Below are positions 55,871 through 64,000 of a DNA stretch of 64,000 nt, piece after piece. Source of the stretch: Curtobacterium sp. ER1/6. Lineage in GTDB: Bacteria > Actinomycetota > Actinomycetes > Actinomycetales > Microbacteriaceae. The notes beneath the pieces are model-generated. The model ran no database searches and was not told the origin of the DNA. It saw nothing but the letters and a program-made list of their open reading frames with translations. Each line of letters starts with the position of its first letter. The first letter of the stretch is position 1. The DNA lies in assembly GCF_001742745.1 (NCBI RefSeq), contig NZ_MJAK01000002.1, forward strand, positions 248,001 to 312,000. The letters run 5' to 3'. The translations under genes were made by a program, and so were the position numbers.

Positions 55871-56207
55871 CTAGGCGCAGAGCGATGGGGTTCTGCGCAA
55901 TGCGATGCCGGGGGATGGCTCGCGATGGCATCTTTTGCAGACGCGCTGCGGACTAGGTCCGCAGCCGACGAAGCTGGTTGAGCAAACCCCGTCTCGCGAG
56001 CGCCGCCGTCCGAGCGACTGAGCGGACTGCTTCCACGGATCGCGTGGCTGCTGTACCCAGGTTTTGACCTCGGAGGGCCAGAAGCGGTGCTGATTGCCTT
56101 TTGCGGAAGGACGGGAACAAGGGGTCCTTCTCGAGTTCCCGTACCTTCCACTTGGAGATGCTGAGCATCTGGGCGAGCTCGGCCACGGTTATAGCGCGTT
56201 CTTCCAT
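55871..56207 (-). pseudogene. Frameshifted excisionase-like HTH gene
   Basis: The first 34 codons give an excisionase/MerR-type HTH (ITVAELAQMLSISKWKVRELEKDPLFPSFR). Family proteins then continue KGxxxRFxxxEV; that sequence (GNQHRFWPSEVKTWVQQ) is present but in another frame, reached by removing one base from the A4 run at 56099-56102. The corrected frame ends with TAG at 55871. Read uncorrected, the product is 84 residues with a nonsense tail. Location beside the left att repeat fits a recombination directionality factor. Confidence 0.7.
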
Positions 56208-56282
56208 GTCCGCAAGGTAGGTCGGTTGAGCAGTCAGGGATGAGATGTCGCAGACCCTGTGCGTGTCTTTGACGCCGGGCGG

Positions 56283-56495
56283 TCAGCTCGGCTTTGGTGG
56301 CTCGTCCTTTGGAAACAGGGGCGTCCGCTCGGGGCGAGGAGGTCGAGAAGGCCGGGTCCGATCGAGGTATCGGGACCCGGCCCGGATGACGACGATCGTC
56401 GCCCAGACGTTCAGCACGAGCAGTACGAACGCGATGACATAGAGGAGGGGACCAGGACCGGTAGCGACCATCACGACGCCGATACTGACAGACAC
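56283..56495 (-). CDS. Small single-helix membrane protein
   Basis: 70 residues: one hydrophobic helix (LLYVIAFVLLVLNVWATIVVI) and a basic, Pro/Arg-rich C-terminal tail. No family recognised. Typical accessory-element cargo; codon use is a little less GC-biased than the flanking chromosome. Confidence 0.5.
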   Translation of the reverse strand: MSVSIGVVMVATGPGPLLYVIAFVLLVLNVWATIVVIRAGSRYLDRTRPSRPPRPERTPLFPKDEPPKPS

Positions 56496-56523
56496 TTCGG
56501 TTCCGCGTAAGCCTCACCACGCG

Positions 56524-57249
56524 TCAGTCGCCGGGCAACGCCATCACCCCGTCGAGCGCCCGCGCTAGCTCGGCTCTGAGACGCAACACGATGCGCTTCT
56601 GCGTCGGCTCGAGGGCGTCGAAACTTCCGTAGCGACTGCCGCGACTCTTCCGAGCCGCACCAGGAGCTGTCGCCACTCGAGTAAGTCCGCAGCCCGCTCG
56701 ACACCGATCCACCCACGTAGCTCGTCGAGGTACGGCTTCTGCCGCTTCTCGAAGCGTTCACACACCTCAACCGACCCCAGGTGGTGGTCCTCCCCCCTCA
56801 AGATCGGTCAGCGTGACGCCATGCAAGGCGTTCCCAGTAGGTTCCCGCTCCTCACGCTCGATCCGGCTCAAGAGCTTCTGCGGGTACCGGGCTGCGACTG
56901 CTCGCCCGATCGCTTCGGTTGTCGGCCAGGGAATTGTCAACTCGCGCTCGTGAAGGAAGGCCGGCTCAGCGCGCAGTTCGTCCCGCATCAAACCCGTCAG
57001 GCGCGCGAGGGCATGCACGTCGTAGATGATCGAGGCGCCGGAGCCGTCTGCGTCAAATTCAGCTACCTGGCTTGAGTGCACTTCGCGGATCGCATGCTCG
57101 AGGTGGAGGCGCGCGTCATCGCGTACACGGAGCGGGCCGTCCTCGTCGAGTGGGGTTTCGGCCAGGCCGCTGAAAGCGCTTAGCTGTGGCGCGATGCCGT
57201 CCGTTCTAGAGCGTGAGGAAGTTACCCACAGTTCCGGAAAGGATGCCAA
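56524..57249 (-). pseudogene. Unknown gene broken by two frameshifts
   Basis: Three consecutive open pieces appear to be one protein. Piece one (57249 down to 56767) ends in GVTLTDLEG. The sense continues in the frame EDHHLGSVEVCERFEKRQKPYLDEL after a G-run at about 56790 that seems one base too long. A second shift near 56665 leads to SFDALEPTQKRIVLRLRAELARAL. Combined length is about 240 residues, mostly helical and charged. No family recognised. Overlaps the upstream membrane-protein gene by 44 bp. Confidence 0.5.
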
Positions 57250-57493
57250 TCACGAGAAGGATCACGGCGAGCCACTGCCGTTCTATCGCCTCAAGCAGGA
57301 ACGTGTCGGGAGATCCTGACGATGCGCGCGGTGCCCAGATGTGGCCACCCTCCGCTCCCCCGCCATCGATGATGTGAGGTACGGGCGTGTCGAGCTTTCT
57401 CTTCGCCGCTCGAATGCCGCCGACGATGAGCATCACCCCACCGAGTTCCGATGCAGCGGAGACGACGAAGAGGACCATGGCGGCGATCTGCAC
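57206..57493 (-). CDS. Two-helix membrane protein, unknown
   Basis: 95 residues with an N-terminal helix (AAMVLFVVSAASELGGVMLIVGGI) and a C-terminal helix (WLAVILLVIGILSGTVGNFL) separated by a 35-residue loop. No family recognised. ATG 57493. Confidence 0.55.
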   Translation of the reverse strand: MQIAAMVLFVVSAASELGGVMLIVGGIRAAKRKLDTPVPHIIDGGGAEGGHIWAPRASSGSPDTFLLEAIERQWLAVILLVIGILSGTVGNFLTL

Positions 57494-57549
57494 CTGGTGA
57501 TCATCGCGCGATGCTTCGATTTGAGGAAGAGTCAGGGCAGTATCGAGGT

Positions 57550-57747
57550 ATGGAATTGATCTTCTACATCGTCGGTGCCGTCCTGTCGTTCGTGATCCTG
57601 TACCTCGTGGTTCGCGGTGCCGTCACCTCCGCCCTCGCGTCCCACTACAAGACCGTTCGTTGGTACGAAGCAACCGGCGAGTGGGAAGTCGCAGGGTCCT
57701 CCCCCAACCGGAAGCCGAGTCAGCTGCCAACGTCTTCTGCTCGCTGA
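57550..57747 (+). CDS. Small membrane protein, unknown
   Basis: 65 residues: one N-terminal helix (LIFYIVGAVLSFVILYLVV), then HYKTVRWYEATGEWEV and a Ser-rich end. A hairpin followed by a T-rich stretch comes 15 bp after the stop, supporting a real transcript. A GAGG lies directly before the ATG, too close to be a good ribosome site. Confidence 0.5.
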   Translation: MELIFYIVGAVLSFVILYLVVRGAVTSALASHYKTVRWYEATGEWEVAGSSPNRKPSQLPTSSAR

Positions 57748-57761
57748 TTATCACGACCGAT

Positions 57762-57792
57762 GCGCCCCATCTCCTACTCAGGAGTGGGGCGC
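57762..57792 (+). terminator. Terminator of the small membrane-protein gene
   Basis: Stem of 8 plus 4 bp with a one-base bulge (57762-57774 with 57781-57792), then GTTTCGTCCTTTG. Confidence 0.65.
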
Positions 57793-57908
57793 GTTTCGTC
57801 CTTTGCGCGATGAGGTGACACCGCTGTCAGACCTGACGCCGCCACACGCCACTACGCTGACCCACGCGTCCGTCACCCATCGCTGAGGGTGCGGATCACC
57901 GGACGCAC

Positions 57909-57940
57909 GAACGCCCCCACCTCGACAGGTGGGGGCGTTC
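57909..57940. terminator. Perfect hairpin terminator inside the element
   Basis: 14-bp perfect stem (57909-57922 with 57927-57940) and CGAC loop, 12 bp beyond the stop of the 59-residue minus-strand gene. Confidence 0.8.
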
Positions 57941-57951
57941 TGTTGGATGGA

Positions 57952-58131
57952 CTAACGACGTCGAGTGCGCCGGGCCTGCCGGCGTTCGTCCGTCGTTGTG
58001 GCTCGGTACTCGGCCTCAGCCTTGTCCAGAGCCGCCCGAGTCTGCTGACTCGGGCTCGATGCACGTACCACTTCGAAGTACCTCTGGACTGCCTGGTCTG
58101 GCGTCAGTCGAGCGGCCGCGGAGTGCGTCAT
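57952..58131 (-). CDS. 59-residue basic protein, unknown
   Basis: Starts MTHSAAARLTPDQAVQRYF, continues as a helical, charged sequence and ends in RRQARRTRRR. The ATG at 58131 is preceded by GGGAGG at 6-7 nt, one of the best ribosome sites in the element, and a strong terminator follows. Possibly a small DNA- or RNA-binding protein; no family recognised. Confidence 0.6.
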   Translation of the reverse strand: MTHSAAARLTPDQAVQRYFEVVRASSPSQQTRAALDKAEAEYRATTTDERRQARRTRRR

Positions 58132-58159
58132 GTCGATCCCTCCCTTGGTGAGTCATACT

Positions 58160-58936
58160 CTACGCGTTCGATAGCTGATGGCCGATTGTGCTTGCGCAGG
58201 TTGCGGCGACTGTCTCGGCAGATGCGGATGCGAGGATGTTGCCCAGTGCAGGGTGCGACACTGTCATCGGCACGTCGATGGAGAGTATGCCGATCACCTT
58301 GGCGGTGGCATCATCGTCGCTCTGAATTGGCACGGCCAGCACCTCGGCGTACTTGCCGATGATGTTGCGGAACTCAGCGTGGGTGAAGCCTCGCTGCGTC
58401 CGACCGGAGACGCGCGCGAAGCTAGCTTCGGAGAGATCTGCCGATCCGTACTTGGCAGCGATCGGTCGGATCTCGTGGTGCGTGATCTTCTTGTCCTCCC
58501 ACGCCTTGCCGATGCAACCCTTCCCCTTCACCCACTCAACGTCGCTCGGCTGAGGCGTGTCCCTGAGGCGAAAGCGAACTAGGCGGACCAGCTTGTCCGC
58601 ACGCCACGGGAGCCGAGAATGCCTGACGAGGAAGACGCTTGCTCCGAGTTGAGTCAGATCGACGCTCGGGGTGGAAGTCTCGGACAGAGCGACGAGCATC
58701 CCGACAAGTAGACGTCGCACGTCAGCGTCGAGCTTCGCTGAGTGCTTGAGGCGCTGCCCGTTAATGATCGTTACGATGCTGTCCAGCAGAACCAGGGTGG
58801 CTCCGACGATCAGCGTCCAAGACTCGAGTAGCGGGTCGGACGGAAGTACCTTGGCGAGGACAGCGCTCTTGACGGCCACGACAGCGAAGGCGACTACCGC
58901 GGCCCCGATACGCAGCAGCAACCGCAGTCTTGACAC
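58160..58936 (-). CDS. Membrane protein with GAF-like sensor domain
   Basis: 258 residues. Two hydrophobic helices at the N-terminus (LRIGAAVVAFAVVAVKSAVLAKVL; LIVGATLVLLDSIVTII), a short coiled linker, then a GAF-like domain (about residues 75-255) with VKGKGCIGKAWEDKK and a final VIGILSIDVP strand pattern. It may sense a small molecule. No output domain is attached, so a partner is expected. GTG is 8 nt from TATGCT (58945-58950, minus strand). Confidence 0.65.
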   Translation of the reverse strand: MSRLRLLLRIGAAVVAFAVVAVKSAVLAKVLPSDPLLESWTLIVGATLVLLDSIVTIINGQRLKHSAKLDADVRRLLVGMLVALSETSTPSVDLTQLGASVFLVRHSRLPWRADKLVRLVRFRLRDTPQPSDVEWVKGKGCIGKAWEDKKITHHEIRPIAAKYGSADLSEASFARVSGRTQRGFTHAEFRNIIGKYAEVLAVPIQSDDDATAKVIGILSIDVPMTVSHPALGNILASASAETVAATCASTIGHQLSNA

Positions 58937-58954
58937 AAGGCGGAAGCATACCGA

Positions 58955-59467
<513 letters not shown>

Positions 59468-59505
59468 ACACACTTCTCCTTCGGCCAGGAGAAATCGGCA
59501 CGCAA

Positions 59506-59571
59506 ACGCCCGCCGGAACTAGCATGCCCAGATCTCGGATCTCGTTCATGCCCGAGTGTTCCGGCGGGCGT
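59506..59571. repeat. Inverted repeat upstream of the tape-measure remnant
   Basis: 14-bp perfect arms (59506-59519 with 59558-59571) around 38 nt. It could end a gene that once lay upstream on the minus strand. Nothing else is recognised in 59468-59696. Confidence 0.6.
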
Positions 59572-59696
59572 ATTCGTAGGTCAATTCTACCGTGAATTGC
59601 ACCGACATAGGGTGTCTCGAGCACGCGGAAGAGCCCCGCGCAACTCAACCAGTCGCGCGCGGCTCAATGCACACCCACGGGCTGGGACGCCTTCGA

Positions 59697-60257
59697 TCAG
59701 GTGGAAGAACCTGAAGGATGAATCTTGCGCCAGGCTTTTTGAGCAGTAGCACGGATCCAATCTTCAATCTTCGTCGATGCCGCCGTCATTCGAGGACTCG
59801 GATCACCGGACTGGCCAAGCCTGCCGTAGTTAGCGCCACCAACCACCCAAAGAATGACAGCGAGGGCTAGAAGTCCACACAGCCAAAGATACGGGGGCAC
59901 AAAGCCGATTGCCTGTAAGGGATCACCCGTCAATTGAGCGCTCCAAATCACAAGCCCAACCATGACCGAATACCAAGCCAGGCAGAACAACACCATGACC
60001 GTCTGTATGACCCGATTCCAGCCCCTGTTCTGCTTCCGATAATACGTGATGCGAGCGATCTGACTTTCAACCTCTGCCGCAAACGCTTTCCTAGCCGCAC
60101 TATCCGAGTCCGGCATAGCCGCTAGTAACGCTAAATCTCGCTCTAGCACCTTCGTCCAACGCGCAACAGGAAACGCGCGCTGCGCAAGCCAAATTATCAA
60201 CGCTGCAACTGCCCCAGTCAGCACCGTCGAGATGGCGCTCCCCCAGTCAATGTCCAT
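59697..60257 (-). CDS. Membrane protein of unknown function
   Basis: 186 residues. Helix at the N-terminus (AISTVLTGAVAALIIWLAQ), a central charged region with KAFAAEVESQIARITYYRKQNRGWNRV, then two more helices (VMVLFCLAWYSVMVGLVIW; YLWLCGLLALAVILWVVGG) and a soluble tail. No family recognised. Codon usage is clearly less GC-rich than the chromosome. ATG 7 nt from TAGGTT (60265-60270, minus strand). Divergent from the integrase remnant. Confidence 0.6.
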   Translation of the reverse strand: MDIDWGSAISTVLTGAVAALIIWLAQRAFPVARWTKVLERDLALLAAMPDSDSAARKAFAAEVESQIARITYYRKQNRGWNRVIQTVMVLFCLAWYSVMVGLVIWSAQLTGDPLQAIGFVPPYLWLCGLLALAVILWVVGGANYGRLGQSGDPSPRMTAASTKIEDWIRATAQKAWRKIHPSGSST

Positions 60258-60277
60258 GCATGAGAACCTAGCTCAAA

Positions 60278-60915
60278 ATGGCGATCCGGCCCGACTTCTC
60301 TGGCCGCAGACCCGCACCTCGCCTTCCTGAGATGTGGTTCGGAACGTACGTGCGGCTCGCAGCGTTTGCGGGCCTACGTCTTGGCGAGGTTTCTGGGGTG
60401 CAAGTAGACGACATCGCGTGGCTCGAGCGAGCTCTTCGAGTGCGCCGGCAGGTTCAGCGCGGAAGCGGAGGTCAGGCAGTTCGCATCTCCGCGCCGAAGT
60501 ACGGATCGGAAAGAACAGTGCCGGTCCCCGACGAACTCACGCGACACCTGTCTTGGCACGTGTCCCAAGTGGGCGTTCGCGGAGATGAGTAGTGGCTGTT
60601 CGCCGGACCAGATGGTCAACCGCCTCATGGCAACACGATCTCTTACCACTAATCGAAGACGATCAGGGCGGCGGGGGTTGAGTCGTTCAAGCTGCACGAC
60701 TGCCGGCACTTCTTCGCATCAGGACTCATCGCAGCCGGATGCGACGTTGTCACAGTGCAGCGTGCCCTTGGGTACCAGTCCGCATCGGTGACGCTGAACA
60801 CCTACAGCCACTTGTGGCCGAATGCGGACGACCGCACCCGGTCCGCAACCGCAGGGCTCATGCAGGAGGTCGCGGGCGATTCTGCGGACTTTCCGCGGAC
60901 TGCGGCGGCCGAATA
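60278..60915 (+). pseudogene. Tyrosine recombinase (phage-type integrase), 5' truncated, two in-frame stops
   Basis: A single frame from 60278 to TAG 60913-60915 encodes an integrase catalytic domain: Arg I in AGLRLGE, Lys in SAPKYGS, HxxR in LHDCRHFF and the Tyr nucleophile in NTYSH. The frame is broken by TAG at 60590-60592 and TAA at 60650-60652; the sense continues unshifted through both, so these look like point mutations (CAG to TAG, CAA to TAA). The usual second His after LG is Tyr (LGYQS). The N-terminal core-binding domain is missing. It ends 31 bp before the right att repeat. Confidence 0.8.
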
Positions 60916-60943
60916 GCCCCGGATTGGCGACATCCCGGGCCTG

Positions 60944-62017
60944 CTAGTTGTTGAAGCGGAACTCCACCACGTCGCCGTCCTGCATGACGTAGTCCTTGCC
61001 CTCGATCCGGGCCTTGCCGTGCGCACGCGCCTCGGCGATCGAGCCCGTCTCCATGAGGTCGTCGAACGAGATGACCTCGGCCTTGATGAAGCCCTTCTCG
61101 AAGTCGGTGTGGATGACGCCGGCAGCCTGGGGGGCCTTCCACCCCTTGCCGATCGTCCACGCCCGCGACTCCTTCGGCCCGGCCGTCAGGTAGGTCTGCA
61201 GGCCGAGGGTGTCGAACCCGATGCGTGCGAGCTGGTCGAGCCCGGACTCGGTCTGCCCGGTCGACTCGAGGAGCTCCGCTGCGTCCTCCGGATCGAGCTC
61301 GATGAGCTCGGACTCGACCTGTGCGTCGAGGAACACGGCCTGCGCGGGCGCGACGAGCGCGGCCAGCTCGGCCTTGCGGGTCTCGTCGGTCAGGATCGCC
61401 TCGTCGACGTTGAAGACGAAGATGAACGGCTTGGCGCTGAGGAGGCCGAGCTCGGCGATCGGCGTGAGGTCGATCGAGGTCGCGGAGAGCAGCGTGCCGG
61501 CCTCGAGGGCCGCCTTCGCCTCCTGCGCGGTGGCGAGCACGACCGGTTCGGCCTGCTTGAGCTTGACGGTCTTCTCGTACCGGGGCAGGGCCTTCTCGAC
61601 GGTCTCGAGGTCGGCGAGGATCAGCTCGGTGTTGATGACCTCGAGGTCGTCCTTCGGCGAGACCTTGTTCGCGACGTGCACGACGTCGTCGTCGGTGAAG
61701 CCGCGGACGACCTGCGCGATGGCGTCGGCCTCGCGGATGTTGGCGAGGAACTTGTTGCCCAGACCCTCGCCCTCGCTCGCACCCTTGACGATGCCGGCGA
61801 TGTCGACGAAGGACACCGGCGCGGGCACGGTCTTCTCCGACCCGAAGAGCTCGGCGAGCTGGTCGAGCCGGGGGTCGGGCAGGTTGACCACACCGACGTT
61901 CGGTTCGATCGTCGCGAACGGGTAGTTCGCGGCGAGGACCTGGTTCTTGGTCAGGGCGTTGAACAGGGTCGACTTGCCGACGTTCGGGAGACCGACGATT
62001 CCGATGGTGAGAGCCAC
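60944..62017 (-). CDS. ychF: Redox-regulated ATPase/GTPase YchF
   Basis: 357 residues, the exact usual length. Obg-family P-loop protein that prefers ATP and interacts with ribosomes. G1 GLPNVGKST (residues 8-16), G3 DIAGIVKGA, an NVDE variant of G4, a coiled-coil insertion, and the C-terminal TGS domain ending [14 protein letters not shown] 62017 lies 8 nt from TAGGCT (62026-62031, minus strand). Its last six codons are the insertion site of the neighbouring element, and the frame is restored after insertion. Confidence 0.96.
   Translation of the reverse strand: MALTIGIVGLPNVGKSTLFNALTKNQVLAANYPFATIEPNVGVVNLPDPRLDQLAELFGSEKTVPAPVSFVDIAGIVKGASEGEGLGNKFLANIREADAIAQVVRGFTDDDVVHVANKVSPKDDLEVINTELILADLETVEKALPRYEKTVKLKQAEPVVLATAQEAKAALEAGTLLSATSIDLTPIAELGLLSAKPFIFVFNVDEAILTDETRKAELAALVAPAQAVFLDAQVESELIELDPEDAAELLESTGQTESGLDQLARIGFDTLGLQTYLTAGPKESRAWTIGKGWKAPQAAGVIHTDFEKGFIKAEVISFDDLMETGSIAEARAHGKARIEGKDYVMQDGDVVEFRFNN
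60946..60963. repeat. Right attachment repeat (att core) inside ychF
   Basis: Same 18 bases as 55818-55835. Here it is the real 3' end of ychF. The stop codon (TAG, 60944-60946) is supplied by element sequence rather than the TGA preserved at the left copy. Confidence 0.8.
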
Positions 62018-62078
62018 GGGAGCACAGCCTACCGGCGGCCGCCCGCCGGAGCCGACCCGGGCCTCCAGACCGACGCCG

Positions 62079-62279
62079 TCAGTGCTGCCAGGCGCCGATC
62101 GCGAGACTCCAGAACCCGACCCAGAGGCCGTAGGCCGTCCCGGACACGATGAGCGCGACGGTCGCACCGGTCGCGACCAGCGCCGTCCCCAGCCCGATTG
62201 CGCGACGCGCGGTGTGCGGTTCCGCCTCGACGCGCTGCGCGCCGGCGAACAGGTCGTCCATCTTCCCCGGTTCCCCCAT
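62079..62279 (-). CDS. Small membrane protein, unknown
   Basis: 66 residues with a hydrophilic start and two short hydrophobic segments (LGTALVATGATVALIVSG and YGLWVGFWSLAIGAW). No family recognised. It lies 61 bp upstream of ychF on the same strand. Confidence 0.5.
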   Translation of the reverse strand: MGEPGKMDDLFAGAQRVEAEPHTARRAIGLGTALVATGATVALIVSGTAYGLWVGFWSLAIGAWQH

Positions 62280-62381
62280 GCCGTGAGCTTACGTCGCGTC
62301 CGCACCGGCCACCAGGGTCACGAGCCGCAACGCCGAGGGCACGACCGGATGATGTCGGAACCCCGTGCGACGATCGGGCCC

Positions 62382-63026
62382 GTGCCGTTGAACTTCACCG
62401 CCATCGACTTCGAGACCGCGAACAGCTCGCCCGCGAGCGCCTGCTCCGTCGGTCTCGTTAAGGTCCGTGGCGGCCGCGTGGTCGACCGGGCGTCCTGGTT
62501 CATCCAGCCGCCGGCCGGGCACGACACCTTCCTCGAGTGGAACACCCGCATTCACGGCATCGTCGAGTCGGACGTCGTCGGCGCCAAGGGGTGGGCGGAG
62601 CAGTACCTCGACATCGTGGCGTTCGCCGAGGGGGACGTCCTGGTCGCGCACAACGCCCGCTTCGACATGGGGGTCATCGCTGGCGGGTGCTCGGCGACGG
62701 GCACCGAGCTCGCGGAGCACCACTCGCTCTGCTCGCTCCAGGTGGCGCGCAAGACCTACACGCTCGACTCGTACCGGCTCCCGATGGCGGCGCGGGCGGC
62801 GGGCCACGTCGGGTTCCAGCACCACGATGCGTCCGCGGACGCCGAGGCCTGCGCGGCGATCGTCGTGCACGCCGCCGGGGTGCACGGGTGCGACACGGTC
62901 GAGGCACTCGGCGCTGCGACCCGGGTGCACGTCGCGCCGGTGCGCGCGCGGACGGAGCAGCCCCGCGCGGCCGGACAGCCGCGGCAGCCGCGGCTGTCGA
63001 ACCGGCCGATGATCTTCGCAGACTGA
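62382..63026 (+). CDS. DEDDh 3'-5' exonuclease (DnaQ-like)
   Basis: 214 residues. Exo I is AIDFETAN (Asp, Glu), Exo II includes AHNARFDMGV, and Exo III is HHDASADAEACA (His and Asp). The N-terminus SACSVGLVKVRGG is typical of the PolC/DnaQ-like exonuclease group. It trims 3' ends of DNA or RNA; the partner is unknown. GTG 62382 begins at the domain; in-frame ATGs at 62349 and 62352 are alternatives. The C-terminal 35 residues are Arg/Pro/Gln-rich. Confidence 0.88.
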   Translation: MPLNFTAIDFETANSSPASACSVGLVKVRGGRVVDRASWFIQPPAGHDTFLEWNTRIHGIVESDVVGAKGWAEQYLDIVAFAEGDVLVAHNARFDMGVIAGGCSATGTELAEHHSLCSLQVARKTYTLDSYRLPMAARAAGHVGFQHHDASADAEACAAIVVHAAGVHGCDTVEALGAATRVHVAPVRARTEQPRAAGQPRQPRLSNRPMIFAD

Positions 63027-63075
63027 CGCCGGAGCACCACCGGGCGGCGCTCCGGGTGGCCGAACGGCCGGTGGT

Positions 63076-63089
63076 ATTGTCACGACAAT
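63076..63089 (+). promoter_or_regulatory. Perfect palindrome in the gntR promoter region (ATTGTC AC GACAAT)
   Basis: Two 6-base half sites around AC, 47 bp before the regulator's ATG and in an AT-rich patch unlike its surroundings. GntR/UTRA proteins bind such dyads and often repress themselves. Confidence 0.55.
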
Positions 63090-63135
63090 GCCGCCCGGGC
63101 GCCCTCGTCGGTGCCGTCTCCCCCGAAGGACCGCG

Positions 63136-63894
63136 ATGACCAACGAAGGCCAGCTGCCGTCCGACCTGTTCATGGACCTGGACCGGTCGGGTCCGATGCC
63201 CCTGTACTTCCAGGTGGCCTCACGCCTCGAGGAGTCGATCCGCTCGGGCGCCCTGCCGCCCGGCGCACGCCTCGAGAACGAGATCGCGCTCGGGGAGCGG
63301 CTCGGGCTGTCGCGTCCGACCATCCGCCGGGCCATCCAGGACCTCGTCGACAAGGGACTGCTCGTCCGCCGCCGCGGCATCGGTACGCAGGTCGTGCACG
63401 GGCCGGTCACCCGCAAGGTGGAGCTGACGAGCCTGTACGACGACCTCGCGCAGGGGGCGCAGGCGCCGACGACGCAGCTGATCGCGCGGGACGACGTCGT
63501 CGCCCCCGACGCCGTCGCCGAGGCGCTCGGCCTCCCCGTGGGCACCACGGTCGTCCACATCCGACGGGTGCGGTTCGCCGAGGACGTCCCGATGGCGGTG
63601 CTCGAGAACTACCTGCCGCCGGAGTTCACCGACGTCACCGACGAGGACCTACGGTCCCACGGGCTGTACCAGCTCCTGCGCGGACGGGGCGTCACGATGC
63701 GGGTCGCGAAGCAGCGGATCGGTGCGCGTGCGGCCAGCGGCGACGAGGCCGACCTCCTCGAGATCGAGGACGGCGACCCGGTGCTGACGATGAGCCGGAC
63801 GGCGTACGACGCGTCGGGCCGGGCGGTGGAGTACGGCGTGCACTGCTACCGCCCGGACCGCTACTCGTTCGAGGTCACCCTCGTCGACAAGTAG
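63136..63894 (+). CDS. GntR family transcriptional regulator (UTRA/HutC subfamily)
   Basis: 252 residues. N-terminal winged helix (PLYFQVASRLEESIRSGALPPGARLENEIALGERLGLSRPTIRRAIQDLVDKGLLVRRRGIGTQV), then a UTRA ligand domain (about residues 100-250, with EVTLVDK end). Subfamily members usually sense sugars or amino acid derivatives; the ligand is unknown. ATG 63136 has GAAGGA 8 nt upstream. A dyad lies in its promoter region. Confidence 0.93.
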   Translation: MTNEGQLPSDLFMDLDRSGPMPLYFQVASRLEESIRSGALPPGARLENEIALGERLGLSRPTIRRAIQDLVDKGLLVRRRGIGTQVVHGPVTRKVELTSLYDDLAQGAQAPTTQLIARDDVVAPDAVAEALGLPVGTTVVHIRRVRFAEDVPMAVLENYLPPEFTDVTDEDLRSHGLYQLLRGRGVTMRVAKQRIGARAASGDEADLLEIEDGDPVLTMSRTAYDASGRAVEYGVHCYRPDRYSFEVTLVDK

Positions 63895-63932
63895 CCCCGA
63901 CGAGGAGCCCCGCCGACGCGTGAGCCGACGCC

Positions 63933-64000
63933 TCACCCCGCGGCGGGCACCCCGAGCTCACCGGTCACGTACTGCGCGCGGCCGAAGCCGAAGGACCAGT
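63933..64000 (-). CDS. C-terminal end of an unidentified protein (truncated by window edge)
   Basis: On the minus strand a frame entering from the right edge reads WSFGFGRAQYVTGELG and then stops with TGA at 63933-63935. Composition and frame suit a real coding end convergent with the GntR gene, but 21 residues do not identify a family. Confidence 0.4.
   Translation of the reverse strand, partial: WSFGFGRAQYVTGELGVPAAG

Noticed and set aside
60650-60652. Stop codon recoding in the integrase remnant
   Set aside because: Two different stops (TAG and TAA), a missing N-terminal domain and a lost catalytic His fit decay better than readthrough.

Overview
This is a 64 kb piece of a high-GC actinobacterial chromosome. 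GTG starts are frequent, third positions are strongly G/C, and it carries actinobacterial families (DUF3117, a DUF2510/DUF4177 protein, a BlaI-M56 pair, FdxA-DapC, and Mrp next to TatB). The gene content suggests Microbacteriaceae, possibly Curtobacterium; that is inference from family resemblance, with no search behind it.

Layout. 1-15.9 kb holds housekeeping genes: the end of a DEAD-box helicase, a PHP phosphoesterase, an M24 aminopeptidase, a stress-type membrane protein, the block PRC/MgtE_N/CBS protein - DUF1003 - Mrp, TatB, methyltransferases, an AAA ATPase, an AI-2E-type exporter, a PIG-V-like glycosyltransferase, and divergent dapE/dapD. 16-28 kb has a secreted M60-family protein whose zinc motif is destroyed, citrate synthase, dapC and fdxA, a PIG-L deacetylase, an M20 amidohydrolase, BipA/TypA, a CPBP protease and a peroxiredoxin. 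With dapD, dapC and dapE all present, the lysine/diaminopimelate succinylase branch is well represented.

28-41 kb contains two complete oligopeptide/dipeptide-type ABC importers facing each other. Each has a lipoprotein binding protein, two permeases and one double-ATPase protein. A block of inverted repeats lies between their 3' ends, and both binding-protein genes share the motif ACATGTTGCA upstream. 41.4-46.1 kb is the glycine cleavage operon gcvT-gcvH-gcvP under a tandem glycine riboswitch. 46-55.8 kb is accessory-flavoured: a BlaI/M56 pair, an FBP zinc-finger protein, a LysR regulator, acetyltransferases, a PatB-like C-S lyase, a PEP mutase/isocitrate lyase family enzyme, a small protein behind a long leader, a cluster with two paralogous small unknown proteins, and a TetR-like regulator.

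55.8-60.96 kb is a decayed integrative element of about 5.1 kb inserted at the 3' end of ychF. An 18-bp direct repeat (the last codons of ychF) brackets it. Inside are a frameshifted excisionase-like gene next to one end, a 5'-truncated tyrosine integrase with two in-frame stops next to the other end, a phage tape-measure remnant interrupted by 14 perfect copies of a 7-bp repeat, a membrane GAF-like protein, and several small membrane or unknown proteins. Its base composition is visibly less GC-rich. The window ends with ychF, a DEDD exonuclease, a GntR/UTRA regulator with a palindromic operator, and the tail of one more gene.

Two window-wide patterns stand out. About seventeen genes have a TANNNT box ending 6-8 nt before the start codon, as expected for leaderless mRNAs. 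A dispersed hairpin with arms GGACGGGAGGC / GCCTCCCGTCC occurs about six times in intergenic space.
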